From the NCBI RefSeq assembly GCF_015680405.1, contig NZ_JADLJS010000033.1:1-60652 (forward strand): 60,652 bases of DNA, read 5' to 3'. The position numbers were made by a program, and so were the translations under genes. Source of the stretch: Pseudomonas pudica (GTDB lineage Bacteria; Pseudomonadota; Gammaproteobacteria; Pseudomonadales; Pseudomonadaceae). A model generated the notes under the pieces. It saw nothing but the letters and a program-made list of their open reading frames with translations, was not told where the DNA came from and did no database searches. Positions 1 to 6,954 of this stretch are shown here, piece after piece (within the stretch, counting starts at the first letter, position 1; the number at the start of each line of letters is the position of its first letter).

Positions 1-3
1 ATG

Positions 4-91
4 GCACGGGCTTCGCCCGTGTTCGCGGGCAAGCCCGCTCCCACAGGGATCACGCCAGCTTTTAGAAATTGAGCAAGACAGTTGCTCCCAC
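4..91. repeat. REP-type composite repeat, left copy of the terminal inverted repeat
   Basis: This stretch starts with a REP palindrome (GCACGGGC...GCCCGTGC and GGGAGC/GCTCCC-type arms) and continues into about 40 bases of non-palindromic sequence. Its reverse complement is identical, base for base, to 60565-60652 at the other end of the window. Confidence 0.9.
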
Positions 92-123
92 CCCGACCGC
101 GCTGACCTCAAGCCATGCGCGAT

Positions 124-168
124 CCCTGTGGGAGCTGGCTTGCCGGCGATGGGCCGCGTAGCGGCCCC
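124..168. repeat. REP element (GGGAGCTGGCTTGCCGG subtype)
   Basis: This is a short palindromic Pseudomonas REP with the core GGGAGCTGGCTTGCCGG and a GGCCGCG..GCGGCC hairpin. The same subtype recurs at 32923-33004 and 60507-60536. Confidence 0.75.
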
Positions 169-292
169 AGCCTTCTCTCAGCCCAGCACCTAAACAGGGC
201 CTGAGTGCGCCCCCACTTTGTGCGGCATCTCCCCGTATGCCCGATGCCAGAGCGGCTGTGGGAAAAGTTTCATCTTCGTTCACCTGCGGAGT

Positions 293-308
293 TGGCCCGC
301 AACCTGCT
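293..308 (+). promoter_or_regulatory. Sigma-54 (-24/-12) promoter candidate for the urease operon
   Basis: The bases TGGCCCGCAACCTGCT match the RpoN consensus TGGCACG-N4-TTGCW, with GG and GC at exactly the right spacing and two mismatches. Transcription would start near 319, leaving a leader of about 95 bases before ureD. Urease in the P. putida group is known to respond to nitrogen limitation through NtrC/RpoN, which fits. The NtrC enhancer site itself is not clear to me. Confidence 0.55.
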
Positions 309-414
309 ATATCCAGCCTGCGAATTTGATCGAGTGGTCAGGCCACGCATGCCGTAGTCATGCGTGCCTGCCTCTCTAAACGGCCAGCAGGCCACGGATT
401 TCAGGGGCCGCAGG

Positions 415-1248
415 ATGTCGCTCGCGGAGCAGATCGAACAACAGCAAGACGATGCGGGTTGGAGTGCTCACCTGCAGTTGCGCTTCGTCAGGCGCGACGA
501 AGTGACCCGCCTTGGTGCGTGGCGGCATTTTGGACCTCTTTTGGTGCAGCGGCCGTTCTATCCGGAAGGTGCACCGTGCCATGTCTACGTGCTGCACCCG
601 CCCGGTGGGATTGTGGCCGGCGACCGCCTGGAGCTGGATATCCAGCTGGAGCCGGGCAGCCACGCGCTGCTGACCATGCCCGGCGCCAGCAAGTTCTACC
701 GCAGCATCGGCCCGACCGCGCGGCTGGCCCAGCGCTTTCACCTGGCCGCCGGCAGCACCTTGGAGTGGCTGCCGCAGGACAGCATCTTCTTTTCCGGCGC
801 CCGCGCCAGCCTCGACAGCCGTTTCACCCTCGAGCCGGGGGCACGCCTGCTGGCCTGGGAAACCCTGTGCCTGGGGCGCCCGGTGATGAACGAGCGTTTC
901 GACCACGGTGCCCTCGACAGCCGCCTGCATATAGAACTGCCTGACGAAGTGGGCCTGCACGAGCGCCTGCGCGTCGAAGGCGGGCGCCTGGACAAGCTTG
1001 GCGGGCATCCGCTGCTGGCCACCTTTTGCGCTGCACCCGCCGACCAGGCCGTGCTGGATCTGGTGCGCCCGCTGCTCGACGAGATGGTCAACCCGGCCGG
1101 CGCGACCCTGGTTGGGTCGTTACTGGTGATCCGCGTGCTTGACCATGACAACCAACACCTGCAACGCACCCTGCAACGCCTGTGGCATGTGCTGCGCCCG
1201 GCCGTCCTCGGCCTGCCGGCCTGCCCGCCGCGTATCTGGGCCACCTGA
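415..1248 (+). CDS. ureD: Urease accessory protein UreD
   Basis: UreD is the scaffold of the cytoplasmic urease maturation complex. It binds apo-urease and, with UreF and UreG, delivers nickel to the active site. The 277-residue product has the family's usual length, with the typical N-terminal block (GWSAHLQLRF, VRRDEVTRL) and the terminal motif PRIWAT. An in-frame ATG exists at 364, but the ATG at 415 is preceded by a purine-rich stretch and gives the standard UreD N-terminus, so I use 415. It is the first gene of a tight operon; ureA begins 9 bases downstream. Confidence 0.95.
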   Translation: MSLAEQIEQQQDDAGWSAHLQLRFVRRDEVTRLGAWRHFGPLLVQRPFYPEGAPCHVYVLHPPGGIVAGDRLELDIQLEPGSHALLTMPGASKFYRSIGPTARLAQRFHLAAGSTLEWLPQDSIFFSGARASLDSRFTLEPGARLLAWETLCLGRPVMNERFDHGALDSRLHIELPDEVGLHERLRVEGGRLDKLGGHPLLATFCAAPADQAVLDLVRPLLDEMVNPAGATLVGSLLVIRVLDHDNQHLQRTLQRLWHVLRPAVLGLPACPPRIWAT

Positions 1249-1257
1249 GAGAGCGCC

Positions 1258-1560
1258 ATGGAGCTGACCCCGAGAGAGAAAGACAAACTGCTGCTGTTCA
1301 CCGCCGCGTTGCTGGCGGAGCGGCGCCTGGCCCGTGGACTGAAGCTCAACTACCCGGAAGCGGTGGCGCTGATCAGTGCCGCCGTGCTCGAAGGCGCCCG
1401 TGATGGCCGCACCGTCGCCGAGCTGATGAGCCTGGGGCGTGAAGTATTGAGCCGCGAGCAGGTGATGCCTGGCATTGCCGAAATGCTCCACGACGTGCAG
1501 GTCGAAGCAACCTTCCCGGATGGGACCAAGCTGGTGACCGTGCATGACCCCATCGTCTGA
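1258..1560 (+). CDS. ureA: Urease subunit gamma
   Basis: This is the small structural subunit of urease (urea + water to ammonia and carbamate), 100 residues, exactly the family length. It is recognised by the start MELTPREKDKLLLF, the central GLKLNYPEAVALIS block and the end LVTVHDPIV. A gap of 19 bases carrying AGGAG separates it from ureB. Gamma, beta and alpha are separate genes here, as in most bacteria, not fused as in Helicobacter. Confidence 0.98.
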   Translation: MELTPREKDKLLLFTAALLAERRLARGLKLNYPEAVALISAAVLEGARDGRTVAELMSLGREVLSREQVMPGIAEMLHDVQVEATFPDGTKLVTVHDPIV

Positions 1561-1579
1561 AACTGCCCAGGAGCCCCGC

Positions 1580-1897
1580 ATGATCCCAGGTGAAATCCAG
1601 GTCGCCGCCGGCGACATCGAGCTGAACAGCGGCCGTGCGACGGTCAGCGTCAGCGTGGCCAACCATGGCGACCGCCCGGTGCAGGTCGGCTCGCACTACC
1701 ACTTCTACGAAGTCAACGAGGCGCTGGTGTTCGAGCGCGCGCCGACCCTGGGCTTTCGCCTGGACATACCCGCCGGTACCGCCGTGCGTTTCGAGCCCGG
1801 CCAGGCGCGTACCGTGCAGCTGGTGGCCTACGTCGGCAAGCGCGAGGTCCATGGCTTCCAGGGCAAGGTGATGGGCGCGCTGGAGGGCAGGGCATGA
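1580..1897 (+). CDS. ureB: Urease subunit beta
   Basis: This is the beta structural subunit, 105 residues, starting MIPGEIQVAAGDIELN and carrying the conserved VGSHYHFYEVN block. The ATG at 1580 has AGGAG about 7 bases upstream; an in-frame ATG at 1544 lies inside the end of ureA and is unlikely. The stop overlaps the ureC start as ATGA, implying translational coupling so that beta and alpha are made in equal amounts. Confidence 0.98.
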   Translation: MIPGEIQVAAGDIELNSGRATVSVSVANHGDRPVQVGSHYHFYEVNEALVFERAPTLGFRLDIPAGTAVRFEPGQARTVQLVAYVGKREVHGFQGKVMGALEGRA

Positions 1898-3597
1898 GCC
1901 GCATTTCCCGCCAGGCCTATGCCGACATGTTCGGGCCCACGGTAGGTGACCGCGTACGCCTGGCCGACACCGCGCTATGGGTCGAGGTGGAGCGCGACTT
2001 CACCATCTATGGCGAAGAGGTAAAGTTCGGTGGCGGCAAGGTCATCCGCGATGGCATGGGGCAGGGCCAGATGCTGGCCGCCGATGCCATGGACCTGGTA
2101 CTCACCAATGCCCTGATCATCGACCACTGGGGCATCGTCAAGGCCGATATCGGCATCAAGCACGGGCGTATCGCGGTGATCGGCAAGGCTGGCAACCCCG
2201 ATGTGCAACCGGGCGTGAACGTGCCCGTGGGCCCCGGCACCGAGGTGATCGCGGCCGAGGGCAAGATCGTCACCGCCGGCGGCGTCGACTCGCACATCCA
2301 CTTCATCTGCCCGCAGCAGGTGGACGAGGCGCTGACCAGCGGTGTCACCACCTTCATCGGCGGCGGCACCGGGCCGGCCACCGGCACCAACGCCACCACC
2401 TGCACACCCGGCCCCTGGTACCTGGCGCGCATGCTCCAGGCCGCCGACAGCCTGCCGATCAACATCGGCTTGCTGGGCAAGGGCAACGCCTCGCGGCCGG
2501 AAGCGCTGCGCGAGCAGATCGCGGCCGGCGCCGTGGGGCTCAAATTGCACGAAGACTGGGGTTCGACGCCAGCAGCCATCGACTGCTGCCTGGGCGTGGC
2601 CGAGGAAATGGACATCCAGGTGGCGATCCACACCGACACCCTCAATGAGTCCGGCTGCATCGAAGACACCCTGGCGGCCATCGGCGACCGCACCATCCAT
2701 ACCTTCCACACCGAAGGTGCTGGTGGCGGCCACGCCCCGGACATCATCCGCGCGGCGGGGCAGGCCAACGTGTTGCCGTCCTCGACCAACCCGACCCTGC
2801 CGTACACGATCAACACCGTGGACGAGCACCTGGACATGCTCATGGTCTGCCACCACCTGGACCCGAGCATCGCCGAAGACGTGGCCTTTGCCGAGTCGCG
2901 CATCCGCCGCGAAACCATCGCCGCCGAGGACATCCTCCACGACATGGGCGCCTTTGCCATGACCTCGTCCGACTCCCAGGCCATGGGCCGGGTTGGCGAG
3001 GTGGTGTTGCGCACCTGGCAGGTGGCCCACCAGATGAAGCTGCGCCGCGGGCCACTGGCGCCGGACACCAGCTACAGCGACAACTTCCGGGTCAAGCGCT
3101 ACATCGCCAAGTACACCATCAACCCGGCACTGACCCACGGCATCGGCCACGAAGTGGGCTCGGTGGAGGTCGGCAAGCTGGCCGACCTGGTGCTGTGGGC
3201 GCCGGCGTTCTTTGCGGTCAAGCCGGCCCTGGTGATCAAGGGCGGAATGATTGTCACCGCGCCGATGGGCGACATCAACGGTTCCATCCCCACGCCGCAA
3301 CCGGTGCACTACCGCCCGATGTTCGGCGCCCTGGGCGCGGCGCGGCATGCCACGCGCATGACCTTCCTGCCCCAGGCAGCGATGGACCGTGGCCTGGCCG
3401 AGGAGTTGAACCTGCGCAGCCTGATCGGCGTGGCCCACGGCTGCCGCAGGGTGCGCAAGCCCGACATGGTCCACAACACCTTGCAGCCGCTGATCGAGGT
3501 CGATGCGCAGACCTACCAGGTGCGTGCCGACGGCGAACTGCTGGTCTGCGAACCGGCCCGCGAACTGCCGCTGGCCCAGCGTTACTTCCTGTTCTGA
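1894..3597 (+). CDS. ureC: Urease subunit alpha (catalytic, dinickel)
   Basis: This is the catalytic subunit, 567 residues. All nickel-site and catalytic residues of the family are visible at canonical positions: His134 and His136 in SHIHF, Lys217 (the carbamylated lysine) in GLKLHEDWG, His246 in AIHTDTLNE, His272 in FHTEGAGGGH, Cys319 and His320 of the mobile flap in MVCHHLD, and Asp360 in TSSDSQAMG. The enzyme should therefore be active once metallated. It is coupled to ureB by ATGA. A GAAGGAG site spanning its stop codon serves ureE. Confidence 0.99.
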   Translation: MSRISRQAYADMFGPTVGDRVRLADTALWVEVERDFTIYGEEVKFGGGKVIRDGMGQGQMLAADAMDLVLTNALIIDHWGIVKADIGIKHGRIAVIGKAGNPDVQPGVNVPVGPGTEVIAAEGKIVTAGGVDSHIHFICPQQVDEALTSGVTTFIGGGTGPATGTNATTCTPGPWYLARMLQAADSLPINIGLLGKGNASRPEALREQIAAGAVGLKLHEDWGSTPAAIDCCLGVAEEMDIQVAIHTDTLNESGCIEDTLAAIGDRTIHTFHTEGAGGGHAPDIIRAAGQANVLPSSTNPTLPYTINTVDEHLDMLMVCHHLDPSIAEDVAFAESRIRRETIAAEDILHDMGAFAMTSSDSQAMGRVGEVVLRTWQVAHQMKLRRGPLAPDTSYSDNFRVKRYIAKYTINPALTHGIGHEVGSVEVGKLADLVLWAPAFFAVKPALVIKGGMIVTAPMGDINGSIPTPQPVHYRPMFGALGAARHATRMTFLPQAAMDRGLAEELNLRSLIGVAHGCRRVRKPDMVHNTLQPLIEVDAQTYQVRADGELLVCEPARELPLAQRYFLF

Positions 3598-3607
3598 AGG
3601 AGCCCCG

Positions 3608-4117
3608 ATGATTGTCTTGACCCGCCGTATCACCGAACCCGGCAAGCTGGGCGAAACCGGCAGCGTTACCCTGGACGTGGACAGCCGCATCAAGAGCCGC
3701 CTGCGGGTGACCCTGGATGATGGTCGCGAAGCCGGGCTGATGCTCGAGCGCGGCCACCTGCTGCGCGGGGGCGAACTGCTAGCCGATGCCGAGGGTACTC
3801 AGCTGATCCGTGTGCTGGCGGCGCCCGAGGCGGTGTCCACGGTGCGCTGCGCCGACCCGCTCCTGCTGGCCCGCGCGGCCTATCACCTGGGCAACCGCCA
3901 TGTGCCGCTGCAGATCGAACCCGGCCTGTTGCGTTTCCAGCACGACCACGTGCTGGACGACATGTTGCGTGGCCTGGGCCTGACGGTAGAGGCCGAACAG
4001 GCGCCGTTCGAGCCTGAAGCGGGCGCCTACCAAAGTGCACCGCACAGCCACAGCCACAGCCATAGCCACGCCCACGGCCACGATCACCCGTTCGTGCGCC
4101 TGCCTGCCCATTCCTGA
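3608..4117 (+). CDS. ureE: Urease nickel metallochaperone UreE
   Basis: UreE is a 169-residue dimeric cytoplasmic nickel chaperone that hands Ni2+ to UreG during urease maturation. The peptide-binding domain (residues 1-70) is followed by the metal-binding domain with the conserved HLGNRHVP and RFQHDHVLDDM segments; the His of HDHVL is the family's interface nickel ligand. The C-terminus carries an alternating Ser/His run (HSHSHSHSHAHGHDH), the His-rich nickel-storing tail. The start at 3608 follows GAAGGAG; an in-frame ATG upstream at 3503 lies inside ureC and is discarded. Confidence 0.97.
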   Translation: MIVLTRRITEPGKLGETGSVTLDVDSRIKSRLRVTLDDGREAGLMLERGHLLRGGELLADAEGTQLIRVLAAPEAVSTVRCADPLLLARAAYHLGNRHVPLQIEPGLLRFQHDHVLDDMLRGLGLTVEAEQAPFEPEAGAYQSAPHSHSHSHSHAHGHDHPFVRLPAHS

Positions 4118-4134
4118 ACTGCCTGGAGCAACCG

Positions 4135-4680
4135 ATGAAAAAGACTTTCGCCCTGTTTCTGCTGATGCTGGCTCTGCCTGCCTTCGCCCACCCTGGGCAC
4201 GACGCCAACCCGCTGCACGACGGCCTGCTGCACCCGCTGACTGGTCTTGACCACCTGCTGATGCTGCTGGGCACCGGTGTACTCGCCGCTTTGACCCGGC
4301 GCAGCCTGACGCTACCCCTGGCAACCTTGGCGGCGATGTTCGGCGGCGCGGTGTGCGGCCACCTGTTCGGCGATGTACTGGGCATGGAAACCCTGATTGC
4401 CGTGTCGCTGCTGGTGGCTGCCGGTGCAGTGCTGCTGCCCAGCCGCCAACTGCTGCTGGCCATGGCCATGCCGGTGTTCGCCCTGTTCCATGGCTGGGCC
4501 CATGGCGTGGAAGCCACGCCAAGCGCGTTCTGGCAGTTCAGCGCCGGCTTCGTCACGGTGAGCGGCCTGTTGCTGGCGGCCGGTTTCGCGGTTGGTTGCC
4601 TGTTGCGCAGGCACAGCGGCCTGCAGAAGGCCTTTGGCGGTGGCCTGCTGGTCGGCGCCGCGCTGGTCCTGGCCGGTTGA
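4135..4680 (+). CDS. ureJ: HupE/UreJ-family nickel permease
   Basis: This is an inner-membrane protein of 181 residues with a cleavable-type or first hydrophobic segment (1-18) and about five further hydrophobic segments. The family signature HPLTGLDHLL near residue 33 and the His-containing FHGWAHG near 120 are present. Members import nickel or cobalt for urease and hydrogenase, and its position between ureE and ureF points to nickel supply for urease. The stop shares one base with the ureF start. Confidence 0.9.
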   Translation: MKKTFALFLLMLALPAFAHPGHDANPLHDGLLHPLTGLDHLLMLLGTGVLAALTRRSLTLPLATLAAMFGGAVCGHLFGDVLGMETLIAVSLLVAAGAVLLPSRQLLLAMAMPVFALFHGWAHGVEATPSAFWQFSAGFVTVSGLLLAAGFAVGCLLRRHSGLQKAFGGGLLVGAALVLAG

Positions 4681-5354
4681 TGGACAGCGACCTGGCGCTG
4701 TTGCGCCTGCTGCAACTGGCCAGCCCTGGCTTGCCGGTGGGTGGTTTTACCTACTCGCAAGGCCTGGAGTGGGCGGTCGAGGCGGGCTGGGTACGGGACG
4801 TGGATGGTTTCGCTGCCTGGCAGCGCGAACAGATCGACGACACCCTGGCCTGCCTCGACTGGCCGGTGCTGGCACGCCTGTACCAAGCCTGCCGGGCCGA
4901 GGACACCGAGGCCTTCGGCCATTGGAGCCGCTTTCTGCTGGCCAACCGCGAAACGGCCGAGCTGCGTCTGGAAGAACAGCAGCGCGGCGCGGCGTTGTCA
5001 CGGCTGCTGGACGGCTGGCAACTGGGCCAGGCGCCGGCCTGGCGAGCCAGCCTCGAACTCACCCAGCTGGGCGGTATGGCCTGGCTGGCTGCGCACTGGG
5101 CTATCCCACTGCGCCAGTTGGCCCTGGGCCATGGCTTTGCCTGGCTGGAGGGCGCGGTAATGGCTGGGGTCAAGCTGGTGCCGTTCGGCCAGCAGGCTGC
5201 CCAGACCTTGCTGCGCGACCTGGGAGCAGAGCTGCCCGCGACGCTCGACCGGGCACTGGCCCTGGGCGATGACCAGCTTGGTGGCGGCCTGCCGTTGCTG
5301 GCCATTGCCTCATCGCGTCACGAAACCCAATACACCCGTTTGTTCCGTTCCTGA
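4680..5354 (+). CDS. ureF: Urease accessory protein UreF
   Basis: UreF is a 224-residue all-helical partner of UreD; it couples UreG GTP hydrolysis to nickel insertion. Recognition is from LLQLASPGLPVGGFTYSQGLE at the start (residues 8-28), typical of UreF, and RHETQYTRLFRS at the end. The ATG at 4680 shares a base with the ureJ stop (TGATG), so translation is probably coupled. A longer open frame extends upstream through ureJ and is not used. Confidence 0.96.
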   Translation: MDSDLALLRLLQLASPGLPVGGFTYSQGLEWAVEAGWVRDVDGFAAWQREQIDDTLACLDWPVLARLYQACRAEDTEAFGHWSRFLLANRETAELRLEEQQRGAALSRLLDGWQLGQAPAWRASLELTQLGGMAWLAAHWAIPLRQLALGHGFAWLEGAVMAGVKLVPFGQQAAQTLLRDLGAELPATLDRALALGDDQLGGGLPLLAIASSRHETQYTRLFRS

Positions 5355-5365
5355 GGACTGCCTGC

Positions 5366-5989
5366 ATGCAAAGCTATCAACAACCCCTGCGCGTCGGTGT
5401 CGGCGGCCCGGTCGGCTCCGGCAAGACGGCGCTGCTCGAAGCCTTGTGCAAGGCCATGCGCGACCACTACCAGATCGCAGTGGTCACCAACGATATCTAC
5501 ACCAAGGAGGACCAGCGCATCCTCACCGAAGCCGGGGCCCTCGAGCCGGAGCGCATCGTCGGCGTGGAGACCGGCGGCTGTCCGCACACGGCGATACGTG
5601 AAGACGCCTCGATGAATTTGGCGGCGGTCGAAGCCCTGGCGCGCAAGTTTGGCAACCTCGAGGTGATCTTCGTCGAAAGCGGCGGTGATAACCTGAGTGC
5701 GACTTTCAGCCCGGAGCTGGCCGACCTGACCATCTACGTGATCGACGTGGCTGAAGGCGAGAAGATCCCGCGCAAGGGTGGGCCGGGGATTACCAAGTCG
5801 GATTTCCTGGTGATCAACAAGACCGACCTGGCGCCTTACGTGGGGGCTTCGCTGGAAGTGATGGAGCGCGATACCCAGCGCATGCGCCCGCAGCGGCCCT
5901 GGACCTTCAGCAACCTGAAGAAGGGCGAGGGGCTGCAGGCGGTGATCGACTTCATCGTCGAGCGCGGGATGCTGGGTGTGCGCGGGTGA
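5366..5989 (+). CDS. ureG: Urease accessory GTPase UreG
   Basis: UreG is a SIMIBI-class GTPase of 207 residues that carries nickel to the urease-UreD-UreF complex. Visible motifs are the Walker A loop GPVGSGKT (14-21), the invariant nickel-binding CPH (72-74) in GGCPHTAIRED, the ESGGDNL switch segment and the NKTD guanine-specificity motif near residue 150. It is the last gene of the operon and is followed by a REP pair. Confidence 0.98.
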   Translation: MQSYQQPLRVGVGGPVGSGKTALLEALCKAMRDHYQIAVVTNDIYTKEDQRILTEAGALEPERIVGVETGGCPHTAIREDASMNLAAVEALARKFGNLEVIFVESGGDNLSATFSPELADLTIYVIDVAEGEKIPRKGGPGITKSDFLVINKTDLAPYVGASLEVMERDTQRMRPQRPWTFSNLKKGEGLQAVIDFIVERGMLGVRG

Positions 5990-6029
5990 TGTAACGGGTT
6001 GAGCGCAGTCTGGACCATGGCGCAATTCC

Positions 6030-6113
6030 TGTGGGAGCGGGTTTACCCGCGAACACCGGCGCAGCCGGTGCACCCACCGCGTTGGCTTCTTCGCGGCTAA
6101 AGCCGCTCCCACA
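6030..6113. repeat. REP pair downstream of ureG
   Basis: Two REP palindromes in inverted orientation (TGTGGGAGCGGG... and ...AAGCCGCTCCCACA) flank a short spacer. The pair lies between the convergent ureG and DUF899 genes and could act as a transcript end or an mRNA-stabilising structure for both. Confidence 0.8.
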
Positions 6114-6133
6114 GGGATATATGTTGCCTCACG

Positions 6134-6862
6134 TCATGTATGGCAGCAGTGAGGTTTATCCGGCTGCCCTTCATAACGGTCATGGTGCCGCACCCAATCC
6201 ATGGTCCCCCCCTCGTTGCGCCCCAGTGGCGCAATATCGAGAAAGTTGTAGGTATTGACCAGGATGTCCAGCCCGCGGGCATAGGTTGAGTAGGTGTGGT
6301 ACACGCTGCCATCGGGCTCGCGGTAGAACGCACTCAGCCCGGGAAGCTCGCTTTCATCGCCCTCATATGGCTCATAGTTGTACTGCCGCTGGCCCTCGCT
6401 GCCGACGCTGACGCCAAAGTCCTCGTTGAACCCGCTGCCATGTGACGAATACCAGGGGAACTGCCAGCCCATGCGCCGGCGGAAGGCCTGGAACTCGGCA
6501 TAGGGTGCCCGCGACACCGCCACCAACGACACGTCGTGATGCGCCAGGTGCAAGTTGGCGCCGTCAAAGTGGTCGGCCAGGAACGAGCAGCCGGGGCAAC
6601 CTTCGCTCCAGCCCTCGGCGAACATGAAGTGGTAAACCAGCAATTGGCTGCGGCCCGCGAACAGGTCGGCCAGGCTCAGTTCGCCGTCCGGCCCCTGGAA
6701 GCGATAGTCGTGCTCCACCTTTACCCAAGGCAGGGCGCGACGGGCTGCTGCCAGCGCGTCGCGGTGGTGGGTGAAGGCCTTTTCGTGCAGCCACAGCTGC
6801 CGCCTGGCCGCCAGCCACTGGCTGCGGGAAACCACCGGGTGCCTGCTTTCGCTCGTGCTCAT
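6134..6862 (-). CDS. DUF899 thioredoxin-like family protein
   Basis: The 242-residue product belongs to DUF899, cytoplasmic proteins with a thioredoxin-like fold and unknown reaction. The hallmark is a segment containing FMFAEGWSEGCPGCSF, with a CxxC pair (CPGC), followed by ADHFDGANLHLAHHDVSL. The ATG at 6862 has GGAGAC 6 bases upstream and is preferred over an in-frame ATG at 6889. The upstream LTA-synthase-like gene lies 92 bases away on the same strand, so co-transcription is possible but not shown. Confidence 0.85.
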   Translation of the reverse strand: MSTSESRHPVVSRSQWLAARRQLWLHEKAFTHHRDALAAARRALPWVKVEHDYRFQGPDGELSLADLFAGRSQLLVYHFMFAEGWSEGCPGCSFLADHFDGANLHLAHHDVSLVAVSRAPYAEFQAFRRRMGWQFPWYSSHGSGFNEDFGVSVGSEGQRQYNYEPYEGDESELPGLSAFYREPDGSVYHTYSTYARGLDILVNTYNFLDIAPLGRNEGGTMDWVRHHDRYEGQPDKPHCCHT

Positions 6863-6954
6863 GGTGCTGTCTCCACATTGGGGATTCACACACTAGTCGA
6901 GCACGGGCGGGTCGGATCGACAGGCCGCGGCGGCCAGGCGATGAGTGGTATTGC

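Noticed and set aside
205..226. NtrC enhancer site ahead of ureD
   Set aside because: TGCGCC and TGTGCG are present but with the wrong spacing for the TGCACC-N5-GGTGCA consensus.
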